A DNA stretch of 58,809 nt from an uncultured Acidobacteriia bacterium (GTDB taxonomy: Bacteria > Acidobacteriota > Terriglobia > Bryobacterales > Bryobacteraceae), in NCBI GenBank assembly GCA_903900705.1, contig CAIUOG010000012.1, positions 1 through 58,809 of the forward strand, read 5' to 3'. Position numbers and translations under genes: made by a program. Position 1 is the stretch's first letter. Every line of letters starts with the position of its first letter. The notes beneath the pieces are model-generated. The model was not told where the DNA came from. It was given only the letters and a program-made list of their open reading frames with translations, and ran no database searches. Positions 52,641 to 58,809 of this stretch are shown here, one piece after another.

Positions 52641-52680
52641 GGGACAGGCGGCGGCAAGCCCGCCTGTCCCATTTTTTTCT
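52641..52680 (+). terminator. Intrinsic terminator of gnd
   Basis: GGGACAGGCGG (52641-52651) pairs with CCGCCTGTCCC (52660-52670), a perfect 11-bp stem with an 8-nt loop, followed by ATTTTTTT. The stem core GGGACAGGC/GCCTGTCCC recurs in the terminator of the next gene. Confidence 0.9.
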
Positions 52681-52704
52681 TCGAGCTTAGGACAACAGAA
52701 ACTC

Positions 52705-53793
52705 ATGAGTCATGGTTTAAACATCCGCCCCGCTGTGAAGGGCGGCCTCGATTTTCTCTCGCTTGGCGCTCTGGTTCACCGTCTTGATCCAGGCATCATT
52801 CCCTTCCGGAAGGCGCATACCTGCGAGATCCACGTCAGCGGCGGCGAATTCAACTGCTCCGCCAATCTGGCAGACTGCTTTGGTCTTTCGACCGGCGTGG
52901 CATCCGCCATGTCCCGCTATCCGATCGGCGATCTGATCGCGGAACGCGTTCGCGCCATGGGCGTGAAGCCGTTCTATAAGTACTTTGAACACAATGGAGT
53001 CAATGGCCCCAACATGGCGGCGGTCTACAGTGATCGCGGCCACGGCGTGCGCGCTCCCATTGTTTTCTACAACCGTTCGAACGAAGCCGGCGCGCTGCTG
53101 AAGCCGGGCGATTTCAACTGGGAAGAGATCTTTGCGGACGGCATCCGCTGGTTCCACTCGGGCGGAATCTTCGCCGCGCTTTCGGAAACCACCGGTGAGC
53201 TGATTATCGAAGGCATGAAGGCCGCCAAAGCCGCCGGCGCCGTGACCTCACTCGACCTGAACTATCGCGCCAAGCTCTGGAACATCTGGGGCGGCGAAGA
53301 GCGCGCGGTCGATACGCTGGCCCGCATCGTGGAGCACGTCGACGTGCTGGTGGGCAACGAAGAAGACCTGCAGAAGGGTCTGGGTATTCAGGGCGCGGAC
53401 GTGGAAGCGACTTCGAAGCTGGATTCCTCAGCGTTTGTGGGCATGATGGATTCGGTGGTGAAGAAGTTCCCGAACGTGAAGATTGTCGCGACTACGTTGC
53501 GGGAAGTTCACTCGACTTCGCGGCACACCTGGAGCGCTGTGGCCTGGGTCAACGGCCAGGTTTACACTGCTCCGCAGTGCGAACTCGACGTGCATGACCG
53601 CGTGGGCGGCGGCGACGGCTTCGCTTCCGGCTTCTTTTATGGTCTGCTCAATGGCGAGAGCCCGGAAGCGGCCATCCGTCTGGGTTGGGCGCATGGCGCA
53701 CTGCTGACCACGTTCCCCGGTGACACGACCATGGCCACGCTCGATCAGGTCCGGGCGTTTGCCAAAGGCGGTTCGGCGCGTATCCAGCGGTAG
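52705..53793 (+). CDS. PfkB family sugar kinase, 2-keto-3-deoxygluconate kinase-like
   Basis: 362 aa, longer than the usual 300-320 of PfkB kinases. The first signature contains ISGGEFNCSANLADCFGLST-like residues near 45 (VSGGEFNCSANLA), and the second is DRVGGGDGFASGFFYGLL near 297, with the catalytic Asp in GGGDGF. The pattern and length resemble KDG kinases (KdgK) acting on 2-keto-3-deoxygluconate in the Entner-Doudoroff and pectin pathways. Its position after gnd supports a role in sugar-acid metabolism, but fructokinase is not excluded. It ends at a terminator sharing the gnd stem core. Confidence 0.9.
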   Translation: MSHGLNIRPAVKGGLDFLSLGALVHRLDPGIIPFRKAHTCEIHVSGGEFNCSANLADCFGLSTGVASAMSRYPIGDLIAERVRAMGVKPFYKYFEHNGVNGPNMAAVYSDRGHGVRAPIVFYNRSNEAGALLKPGDFNWEEIFADGIRWFHSGGIFAALSETTGELIIEGMKAAKAAGAVTSLDLNYRAKLWNIWGGEERAVDTLARIVEHVDVLVGNEEDLQKGLGIQGADVEATSKLDSSAFVGMMDSVVKKFPNVKIVATTLREVHSTSRHTWSAVAWVNGQVYTAPQCELDVHDRVGGGDGFASGFFYGLLNGESPEAAIRLGWAHGALLTTFPGDTTMATLDQVRAFAKGGSARIQR

Positions 53794-53813
53794 TTTTTCC
53801 GTCGTCAACAGAG

Positions 53814-53850
53814 AAGCGGGACAGGCACAACGCCTGTCCCGCTTTTTTCT
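53814..53850 (+). terminator. Intrinsic terminator after the PfkB kinase gene
   Basis: AAGCGGGACAGGC (53814-53826) pairs perfectly with GCCTGTCCCGCTT (53832-53844), 13 bp with a 5-nt loop, followed by TTTT-rich sequence. On the minus strand an A-rich tract could also help stop metW from the other side, so it may be bidirectional. Confidence 0.92.
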
Positions 53851-53874
53851 TTGTTTGTCTTGTTTGTCTATCGC

Positions 53875-54498
53875 TTAGCCCAGCAGAAAAACCGCCGTCT
53901 GCGCCAGCAGGTTCGGCAGGAACGACACTCGCGAAGATCCGGAGAGGAAGTAGCGCTTCTCAATCGGAAATCCGCTCTGACGGCACAAATCCTCAAAATC
54001 ATTGATGCTCAGGAAGTGGATGTTTGGCGAGTTGTACCAATCGTAGGGGAACAGCTTCGTTTTGGGCGCCTGGCCGGTAAAGAGCATGGCCTGCCGGACG
54101 GTCCAGTGGCCGAAGTTCGGGAACGAAACGATAGCGCGGCGGCCCACGCGCAGCATTTCGCGCAGAACCTGTAAAGGCGCGCGGGTTTCCTGCAGCGTCT
54201 GGCTGAGGATCACGTAGTCGAAAGCCTTGTCGGGATAGTCGGCCAGACCCTCATCGATATCTCCCTGATAGGCGGACACCCCGCGCGCGATGGCCTTGCG
54301 CACCTGGGCCGCTTCAATCTCCACGCCGCGCGCCAGCACCTGTTTGTTCTCGACCAGCCAGGCCAGCAGAGCGCCCTCGCCGCAGCCGAGGTCCAGAACG
54401 CGGCTGCCGGGCTGAATAATCTCGCCGATCACGTTGAAGTCCGGGCGTTCGGCCAGGCTGACGGGTTGGGAGACCGGAGTCATGGTGTTGCTCGCCAT
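53875..54498 (-). CDS. metW: Methionine biosynthesis protein MetW
   Basis: 207 aa. SAM-dependent methyltransferase fold: the binding motif VLDLGCGEGALLAWL near residue 34, then DYVILSQTLQETRAP near 92 and GRRAIVSFPNFGHW near 120 are the MetW signature. MetW is needed with MetX for homoserine O-acylation in many bacteria, apparently forming a complex that activates MetX. The start ATG overlaps the metX stop by one base (TAATG), so the two are translated together. The terminator at 53814-53850 lies downstream. Confidence 0.95.
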   Translation of the reverse strand: MASNTMTPVSQPVSLAERPDFNVIGEIIQPGSRVLDLGCGEGALLAWLVENKQVLARGVEIEAAQVRKAIARGVSAYQGDIDEGLADYPDKAFDYVILSQTLQETRAPLQVLREMLRVGRRAIVSFPNFGHWTVRQAMLFTGQAPKTKLFPYDWYNSPNIHFLSINDFEDLCRQSGFPIEKRYFLSGSSRVSFLPNLLAQTAVFLLG

Positions 54499-55610
54499 TA
54501 TGCGGCCTTTGCCATCCGCGCCGTGCTGGCGAGGAAGCCTTTCACGAGTTCGGTCTGTTCGGCGATATCCACCAGAAACGCGTCATGCCCGTAGTTCGAT
54601 TGCAGATCGCAATAGGCCACGTCTCCGTTGATGCGCCGGAGGACGCGCACGATCTCCTGGGACTGGTAGCTGGGGTACAGCCAGTCCGAGGTGAAGCTGA
54701 TGACGAGAAAGCGCGTGTCGGACTGGCGGAAGGCTTCGGCAAGTTTACCGGTGCCGTTGGTCAGATCGAAGTAGTCTTCGGCCTTGGTGATGTAGAGATA
54801 CGAATTGGCGTCGAAGCGCGACACGAACTGGTTGCCGCGATAGCGGAGGTAGCTTTCCACCTCGAAATCGACGCCGAAATCGAAACCGAACTTTTCTTTC
54901 TCGCGGAGCCGACGACCGAACTTCTCGCGCATCGACTCATCGCTCATATACGTAATGTGGCCGACCATGCGGGCGACGGAGAGTCCGCGGGCGGGCGGTT
55001 TCTTGTCGTAATAGTCGCCGTCGGACCAGTCGGGATCCGCCATAATGGCCTGGCGACCGACTTCATTGAAGGCGATCTGCTGAGCGCTGTGCCTCCAGGT
55101 GGTGGCGATGGGGATGGTGGAAAGCACGCGATCCGGGTAGCTGACGGCCCATTCGAGCGCCTGCATGCCGCCCATGGAACCGCCGGCGACACAGAGAAGG
55201 CGGCGGATGCCCAGAGAATCGATCAACATGCGCTGCAGCCGCACCATATCCCGGATCGTAATGACCGGAAACGTCATCGCATAAGGGGAGCCGGTGGCGG
55301 GGTTGATGGAACCCGGTCCGGTGGTGCCCTGGCAGCCGCCGAGAACGTTGGAGCAGATGACGAAGTACCGGTCGGTATCGAACGCTTTGCCGGGACCGAT
55401 CATGTTGTCCCACCAGCCGGGCTTGCCGGCGTCGTGGCTGATGCCGGCGGCGTGGGCGTCGCCGGTGAAGGCGTGCGTGACGAGAATCGCGTTCGAGGCG
55501 TCGGCATTGAGGTTGCCGTAGGTTTCGTAGGCGATTTCCACGGGGGTCAGGGTTGCGCCGGAGTCGAGCGCGATACTGTCGAATTGGGCAGACTTTGTTT
55601 CAACAACCAT
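54498..55610 (-). CDS. metX: Homoserine O-acyltransferase
   Basis: 370 aa. First step of methionine synthesis from homoserine, giving O-acetyl- (or O-succinyl-) homoserine. An alpha/beta-hydrolase: nucleophile motif [15 protein letters not shown] (Ser near residue 142), oxyanion and substrate region [12 protein letters not shown] near 45 and [17 protein letters not shown] near 92, Asp in LYPSYQSQE region and the final His in [10 protein letters not shown] near 343. Acetyl versus succinyl specificity cannot be read reliably. It is divergent from a lipocalin-like gene with only 24 bases between start codons, so its promoter must overlap the neighbouring gene. Confidence 0.95.
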   Translation of the reverse strand: MVVETKSAQFDSIALDSGATLTPVEIAYETYGNLNADASNAILVTHAFTGDAHAAGISHDAGKPGWWDNMIGPGKAFDTDRYFVICSNVLGGCQGTTGPGSINPATGSPYAMTFPVITIRDMVRLQRMLIDSLGIRRLLCVAGGSMGGMQALEWAVSYPDRVLSTIPIATTWRHSAQQIAFNEVGRQAIMADPDWSDGDYYDKKPPARGLSVARMVGHITYMSDESMREKFGRRLREKEKFGFDFGVDFEVESYLRYRGNQFVSRFDANSYLYITKAEDYFDLTNGTGKLAEAFRQSDTRFLVISFTSDWLYPSYQSQEIVRVLRRINGDVAYCDLQSNYGHDAFLVDIAEQTELVKGFLASTARMAKAA

Positions 55611-55634
55611 TCAGTGTCACCTCATGGTAACAGG

Positions 55635-56708
55635 ATGAAAAGAATCTACAGGGCGTTTGGGCTGCTTCCGGTGGTGGTGGGTGCACTGTTCTCCGCTTCC
55701 TCGAACGGGGCGGGTAACTTCACCTGGAGGGAGGCGCTGCCCGGGTACAAATATCAGTTTCCCCGGGATCACTTCGAACATGAAGACTTCCGCACGGAAT
55801 GGTGGTATTACACGGGTAATGTGACAGATACGGGGGGTAAACGGTTCGGCTTTGAGCTGGTCTTCTTCCGGCAGGGGGCAAAAACGGGCGCCGCCGACCC
55901 GTCTGTCTGGGCGGTGGACGATCTCTATCTGGCCCACGCCGCGCTGACCGATGCGGAGGGGAAACAGTTCCGGTTCGATGAGCGACTGAACCGGCGCGGT
56001 CCAGGGGTGGCGGGCGCGAGTTCGGCGAAACAGCTCATCTGGAACGGGAACTGGAGCGCGCAATGGAGCGGCGACAATCAGAAGCTCGAAGCCATTACCG
56101 ACCATTTCCGCTTCAGCCTGCAACTGACGCCGCAAAAACCCTTCGTGATTCAGGGCGAAAACGGTGTGAGCCAGAAGGCGGAGGGGCGCGGACGGGCGTC
56201 ACACTATGTTTCGTTTCCCCGGCTGAGCGTGACCGGTTCGGTGACGGCGGAGGGCGTCCCGCACGCGGTAAAGGGCACCGCCTGGATGGACCACGAATGG
56301 TTTACCGAACAGTTGGCTGGCGACCAGGTGGGTTGGGACTGGTTCAGCGTGCAACTGGAAAACGGGACGGAACTGATGCTGTTCGAACTGCGACGCAAGG
56401 ATGGAACAATTGACCCTTACTCTTCCGGAACATTTGTGGACGCGGCGGGAAAGGCGCATCATCTGCGGCGGGGGGACTTTACGCTGGAGCCGGTGGGAAA
56501 ATGGCAGAACTATCCGGTGCAGTGGAAGATTGTGATCCCGTCGCTGCGGCTCTCGCTGGTCAGCCGGCCGGTTCTGCCGAACCAGGAATTGCGGGCGACG
56601 GCGGGCGGGCCCCGGTACTGGGAGGGCGCTATGGATTTCACCGGCACACAGAAAGGCGTGGGCTATCTGGAAATGACGGGATACAGCGGGGCGGTCAGCC
56701 TGAAATGA
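55635..56708 (+). CDS. CrtC/AttH-like lipocalin-type hydrolase or hydratase
   Basis: 357 aa. Signal peptide (residues 1-25, about GLLPVVVGALF) and two lipocalin-like beta-barrel halves. EWWYYTGNVTDTGG near residue 60, LAHAALTD near 98 and GTAWMDHEWFTEQ near 215 are typical of the CrtC (carotenoid 1,2-hydratase)/AttH family. True CrtC acts on carotenoids such as neurosporene, but this window has no other carotenoid genes, so a lipid, sterol or hopanoid substrate is as likely. The start ATG at 55635 is preceded only by a 24-base gap from metX; the longer open frame upstream overlaps metX antisense and is discounted. Confidence 0.88.
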   Translation: MKRIYRAFGLLPVVVGALFSASSNGAGNFTWREALPGYKYQFPRDHFEHEDFRTEWWYYTGNVTDTGGKRFGFELVFFRQGAKTGAADPSVWAVDDLYLAHAALTDAEGKQFRFDERLNRRGPGVAGASSAKQLIWNGNWSAQWSGDNQKLEAITDHFRFSLQLTPQKPFVIQGENGVSQKAEGRGRASHYVSFPRLSVTGSVTAEGVPHAVKGTAWMDHEWFTEQLAGDQVGWDWFSVQLENGTELMLFELRRKDGTIDPYSSGTFVDAAGKAHHLRRGDFTLEPVGKWQNYPVQWKIVIPSLRLSLVSRPVLPNQELRATAGGPRYWEGAMDFTGTQKGVGYLEMTGYSGAVSLK

Positions 56709-57124
56709 AGCTTCTGAAGGGGATACTGCCCTGGCTTGCCGTAGCGATCGGGATCGCACTGCTTTATGACGGCTGGATTTTCTATTCCCGCTGGAGCGCC
56801 GAACGGGCGGTGGAACAGGCCCGCGCGGACGAGGAAAAGGCGCTCGCCGGGAAGACATTACGGTTGGTGGGCGGGACCGAACTGAAGATCAATTCGTTTT
56901 ACGCGAGTCCGGGAGTGCTGCAACGGGGTATGGCGGCGGATATCTGTTACGGGGTGGTGGGGGCGAAGAAGCTGAAGCTGACGCCGCCGGTGGAAGAGGT
57001 GTGGCCCGCGCTGAACCGCTGCATTCAGGTGAAGCCGGCGAAAACCACGGAATACAAACTGACGGCGGAAGACGCGGGCGGTCACACGGTGGATGCCGGT
57101 TTTGTGCTGCAGGTTCTGCCGTAG
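56705..57124 (+). CDS. Small membrane-anchored protein of unknown function
   Basis: 139 aa. One N-terminal transmembrane helix (about residues 8-26, LPWLAVAIGIALLYDGWIF), a short charged helix (RAVEQARADEEKAL), then a beta-rich domain with two cysteines (ICYGVVGAKK and LNRCIQVKP), which may be paired, ending EDAGGHTVDAGFVLQV. That C-terminal part looks immunoglobulin-like. The start codon overlaps the lipocalin gene stop (ATGA), so the two are co-translated, and the protein may cooperate with the lipocalin-like enzyme at the membrane. Not a known family. Confidence 0.8.
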   Translation: MKLLKGILPWLAVAIGIALLYDGWIFYSRWSAERAVEQARADEEKALAGKTLRLVGGTELKINSFYASPGVLQRGMAADICYGVVGAKKLKLTPPVEEVWPALNRCIQVKPAKTTEYKLTAEDAGGHTVDAGFVLQVLP

Positions 57125-57127
57125 CGG

Positions 57128-57964
57128 CTACTTCCGCTCGTGGCGGCGAATGGCGGCGGCCAGCGCGGCATCCTGCGCGGCCTCCTTGTCGCGGCCCATC
57201 TGCTTCAGCAGCGCGGCGTGGGATTCGAGCACCTGGGCGAAGGCCGGGCTCATAATGCCAAGAGTCTTTTCGCGGATCTTTTCCGCCAGTTTGTAGCGCG
57301 GGTCCGCGAGCGCATACTTGCCGAGCTTCTCATAGACAATCGCGAGGCTGTAGAGCGCGTCGGACAGGCCGACGTTCATGACGCCGCCATCGGCTTCGCG
57401 CGTCTCGGCGCACCGTTTCAGCGGCTCTTCGGCGTCGGCATAGGCGCGCAGGGAGCGGTAGGTGTCGCCGATGGCGCACTGCACGGCGGCGGCCTTCAGG
57501 CTTTCGCCGCCGCCCAGTTGCTGGAAGATGCCAAGACACTTATTGAAAACCGGAATGGCCGCAGTCTGCTTTCCTTCTTCCACGAGGATGCCGGCGAGAT
57601 CGAAGTTCAGGTCGGCAACGTCCTCCGTCCCGCGGTTATCATCCGGATCAATGATCAGCAGCGCCCGGCGAAGGGAGGCTTCCGCTTCCGCATAGTGTTT
57701 GAGGGCTTTCTGGACCGGGCCGAGGCTGGCGAGGGTGATACCGACATGACTGTCGGTGCTGCCAAAGCGTTCGGCCTCATGCAGGGCTTTCTGCAGGAAC
57801 TGATCGGCCGTAGCCATGTCATGCGCCACGGCGGCACGCTGCCCTTTGATGAGCAGATCTTTCCAGGCTGCCTCTATGTCATCGGCCCGCAGACAAACCG
57901 GACGGACGAGAACAAAGAGTCCGATGGCCAGGAAGAGTTTTCCCGCAGAGTTACTTGTGCGCAT
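57128..57964 (-). CDS. Secreted TPR protein, tandem paralogue
   Basis: 278 aa. Signal peptide (about residues 5-22, LFLAIGLFVLV), then about six tetratricopeptide-like repeats with the pattern seen in ALHEAERFGSTDSHVGITLA and VYEKLGKYALADPRYKLAEK. The start is taken at ATG 57964, which overlaps the end of the next upstream TPR gene by 14 bases; the frame is open 16 codons further upstream. TPR solenoids mediate protein interactions, here in the periplasm. Strongly similar to the protein encoded at 57951-58772, so a local duplication. Confidence 0.85.
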   Translation of the reverse strand: MRTSNSAGKLFLAIGLFVLVRPVCLRADDIEAAWKDLLIKGQRAAVAHDMATADQFLQKALHEAERFGSTDSHVGITLASLGPVQKALKHYAEAEASLRRALLIIDPDDNRGTEDVADLNFDLAGILVEEGKQTAAIPVFNKCLGIFQQLGGGESLKAAAVQCAIGDTYRSLRAYADAEEPLKRCAETREADGGVMNVGLSDALYSLAIVYEKLGKYALADPRYKLAEKIREKTLGIMSPAFAQVLESHAALLKQMGRDKEAAQDAALAAAIRRHERK

Positions 57965-58772
57965 TACGTCGGATGGCGGCGGCCAGGGTGGAGTTTTTGG
58001 AAGCTTCGGCATCCCGACCCATGCTCTTCAGCATGGCGGCGTGCGCTTCCAGAACGTCTGCAAGGCCGGGACTCATAATGCCCTGGGTTTTCTCGCGGAT
58101 CTTTTCGGCCAGTTTGAAGCGCGGGTCAGCCAAAGCGTACTTGCCCAGGTTTTGGTAAACGAGAGCGAGGCTGAAGAGGGCATCGCCCAGGTCGCCGTTA
58201 AAAACGCCGCCGTTGGCTTCGCGGATTTCCGCACATTGCCGGAGAGGTTCTTCGGCGAGAGTCCACTCACGGGCGACACGGTGCGCATCGCCGATCATGC
58301 AGAGGACCGAACCGGATTTCAGGCTGTTACCGCCCAGCTGGCGGGTATAGATGGAGAGGCTCTTTTCCAGAAACGGGAGAGAAGCCGGTTCCTTTCCCTG
58401 CTCCGCCATCACGGTGGCGATATTGAAATTAATATTCGCCACGTCAATGCTGGACGAGCCGTAGGCTTTTTCGAGGATGGCGAGTGACCGTCGGAAGGCG
58501 GAATCGGCGTCGGCATAGCGCTTTTCCGCTTTGTAGACGAGTCCAAGACTATTCAGGGTGGTGCCGACGCGGGGATCGGAAGGGCCAAAGCGTTCCGATT
58601 CTTTGAGCGCGCGCTGGAAGATCTGCTCGGATTTTGTGAAATCCTTCGCCCCGGCGGCGGCGAGCGCCTGCATGACCAGGTTTTTCCAGGCCGCGTCGGA
58701 TTCCTGAGCCCAGGCGGCAAAGGCCAGCATTCCAAGGGCAACGGCTGCGCAGCGTAAGGGATTTCGAACCAT
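57951..58772 (-). CDS. Secreted TPR protein, tandem paralogue
   Basis: 273 aa. Signal peptide ending in AFAAWA (residues about 1-22), then TPR-like repeats: ALKESERFGPSDPRVGTTLNSLG, VYQNLGKYALADPRFKLAEK and EKIREKTQGIMSPGLADVLE are nearly identical in pattern to its downstream neighbour. The ATG at 58772 is preceded by AGGAAG. Both genes are on the minus strand and overlap by 14 bases. The remaining bases to the window end hold no feature I can support. Confidence 0.87.
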   Translation of the reverse strand: MVRNPLRCAAVALGMLAFAAWAQESDAAWKNLVMQALAAAGAKDFTKSEQIFQRALKESERFGPSDPRVGTTLNSLGLVYKAEKRYADADSAFRRSLAILEKAYGSSSIDVANINFNIATVMAEQGKEPASLPFLEKSLSIYTRQLGGNSLKSGSVLCMIGDAHRVAREWTLAEEPLRQCAEIREANGGVFNGDLGDALFSLALVYQNLGKYALADPRFKLAEKIREKTQGIMSPGLADVLEAHAAMLKSMGRDAEASKNSTLAAAIRRNAHK

Positions 58773-58809
58773 GAACTCTTCCTACTCAGGATAACGGATG
58801 GGGAGAACC

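Noticed and set aside
54585..55634. 350-codon upstream extension of the lipocalin-like gene
   Set aside because: It lies antisense to metX; the signal peptide begins at 55635.
55611..55634. SAM riboswitch before metX
   Set aside because: Only 24 bases separate the start codons, too short for any SAM riboswitch class.
1..58809. CRISPR arrays, insertion sequences, prophage or integrase genes
   Set aside because: No spaced direct repeats, transposase, recombinase or terminal inverted repeats were seen in this reading.

Overview
The window reads as a chromosomal segment of a GC-rich, free-living heterotroph, most likely an acidobacterium of the Solibacter/Bryobacter type (Bryobacteraceae). This rests on gene content, not on a marker tree: a DUF1549/DUF1553 plus DUF1501 pair, a large Oar-like TonB receptor with an N-terminal carboxypeptidase-regulatory domain, an S9 peptidase with a DPP-IV-like propeller, hopanoid HpnH, LRR and TPR secreted or scaffold proteins, and many short 'ACCRxxGxHHC'-type secreted peptides. 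I see no insertion sequence, prophage, CRISPR array or plasmid function.

Layout. 1-512: a hairpin-rich non-coding stretch, then an unusual class II tRNA (leucine scaffold, UGG anticodon, 31-nt variable arm). 513-6873: DUF1549/DUF1553 and DUF1501 proteins facing a secreted S9 peptidase. 6955-10110: zinc-ribbon protein, malate synthase and type II glutamine synthetase. 10113-17361 (all minus): coiled-coil membrane protein, PfkB kinase, membrane protein and DAHP synthase aroF behind a complete ribosome-mediated attenuator, then modB-modC-D-malate/tartrate dehydrogenase. 17420-20255: hpnH with a small overlapping gene, a thioredoxin-like lipid- or membrane-targeted protein and an SDR. 20352-24272: a secreted Met/Gly-rich protein, a YkgJ-type Cys-cluster protein, and a three-gene cassette of unknown function ending in a J-domain-like/LRR protein. 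24325-29622: KR-rich peptide, RRM protein, glycogen debranching enzyme, ECF sigma/anti-sigma pair, SDR. 29669-33707: DUF1223, MsrB and a HExxH metallopeptidase. 33766-40047: a tight operon gltX-glnS-carbamoyltransferase-murJ. 40090-46780: acetyltransferase, beta-propeller proteins, TonB receptor and two Cys/His-rich secreted peptides. 46825-51075: amidase and two tandem paralogues. 51178-53793: gnd and a PfkB (KDG-kinase-like) kinase. 53875-58772: metX-metW, a CrtC/AttH-like lipocalin protein, and two tandem TPR proteins.

How the genes work together. Central carbon and nitrogen functions (malate synthase, glutamine synthetase, 6-phosphogluconate dehydrogenase, KDG-type kinase, glycogen debranching) are interspersed with envelope functions (MurJ, HpnH, TonB receptor) and amino-acid synthesis (AroF, MetX/MetW). 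GlnRS and GluRS are both present, so glutaminyl-tRNA can be made directly.

The two strongest discoveries are RNA-level. First, the tRNA at 265-367 has leucine-type architecture (G1-C72, A73, long variable arm) but a proline anticodon UGG. LeuRS ignores the anticodon, so it could put leucine at CCA codons. Second, aroF is preceded by an 18-residue leader peptide with six aromatic residues and mutually exclusive 1:2, 2:3 and 3:4 pairings ending in a perfect intrinsic terminator. Functions of roughly a dozen genes remain unknown and are described as such.
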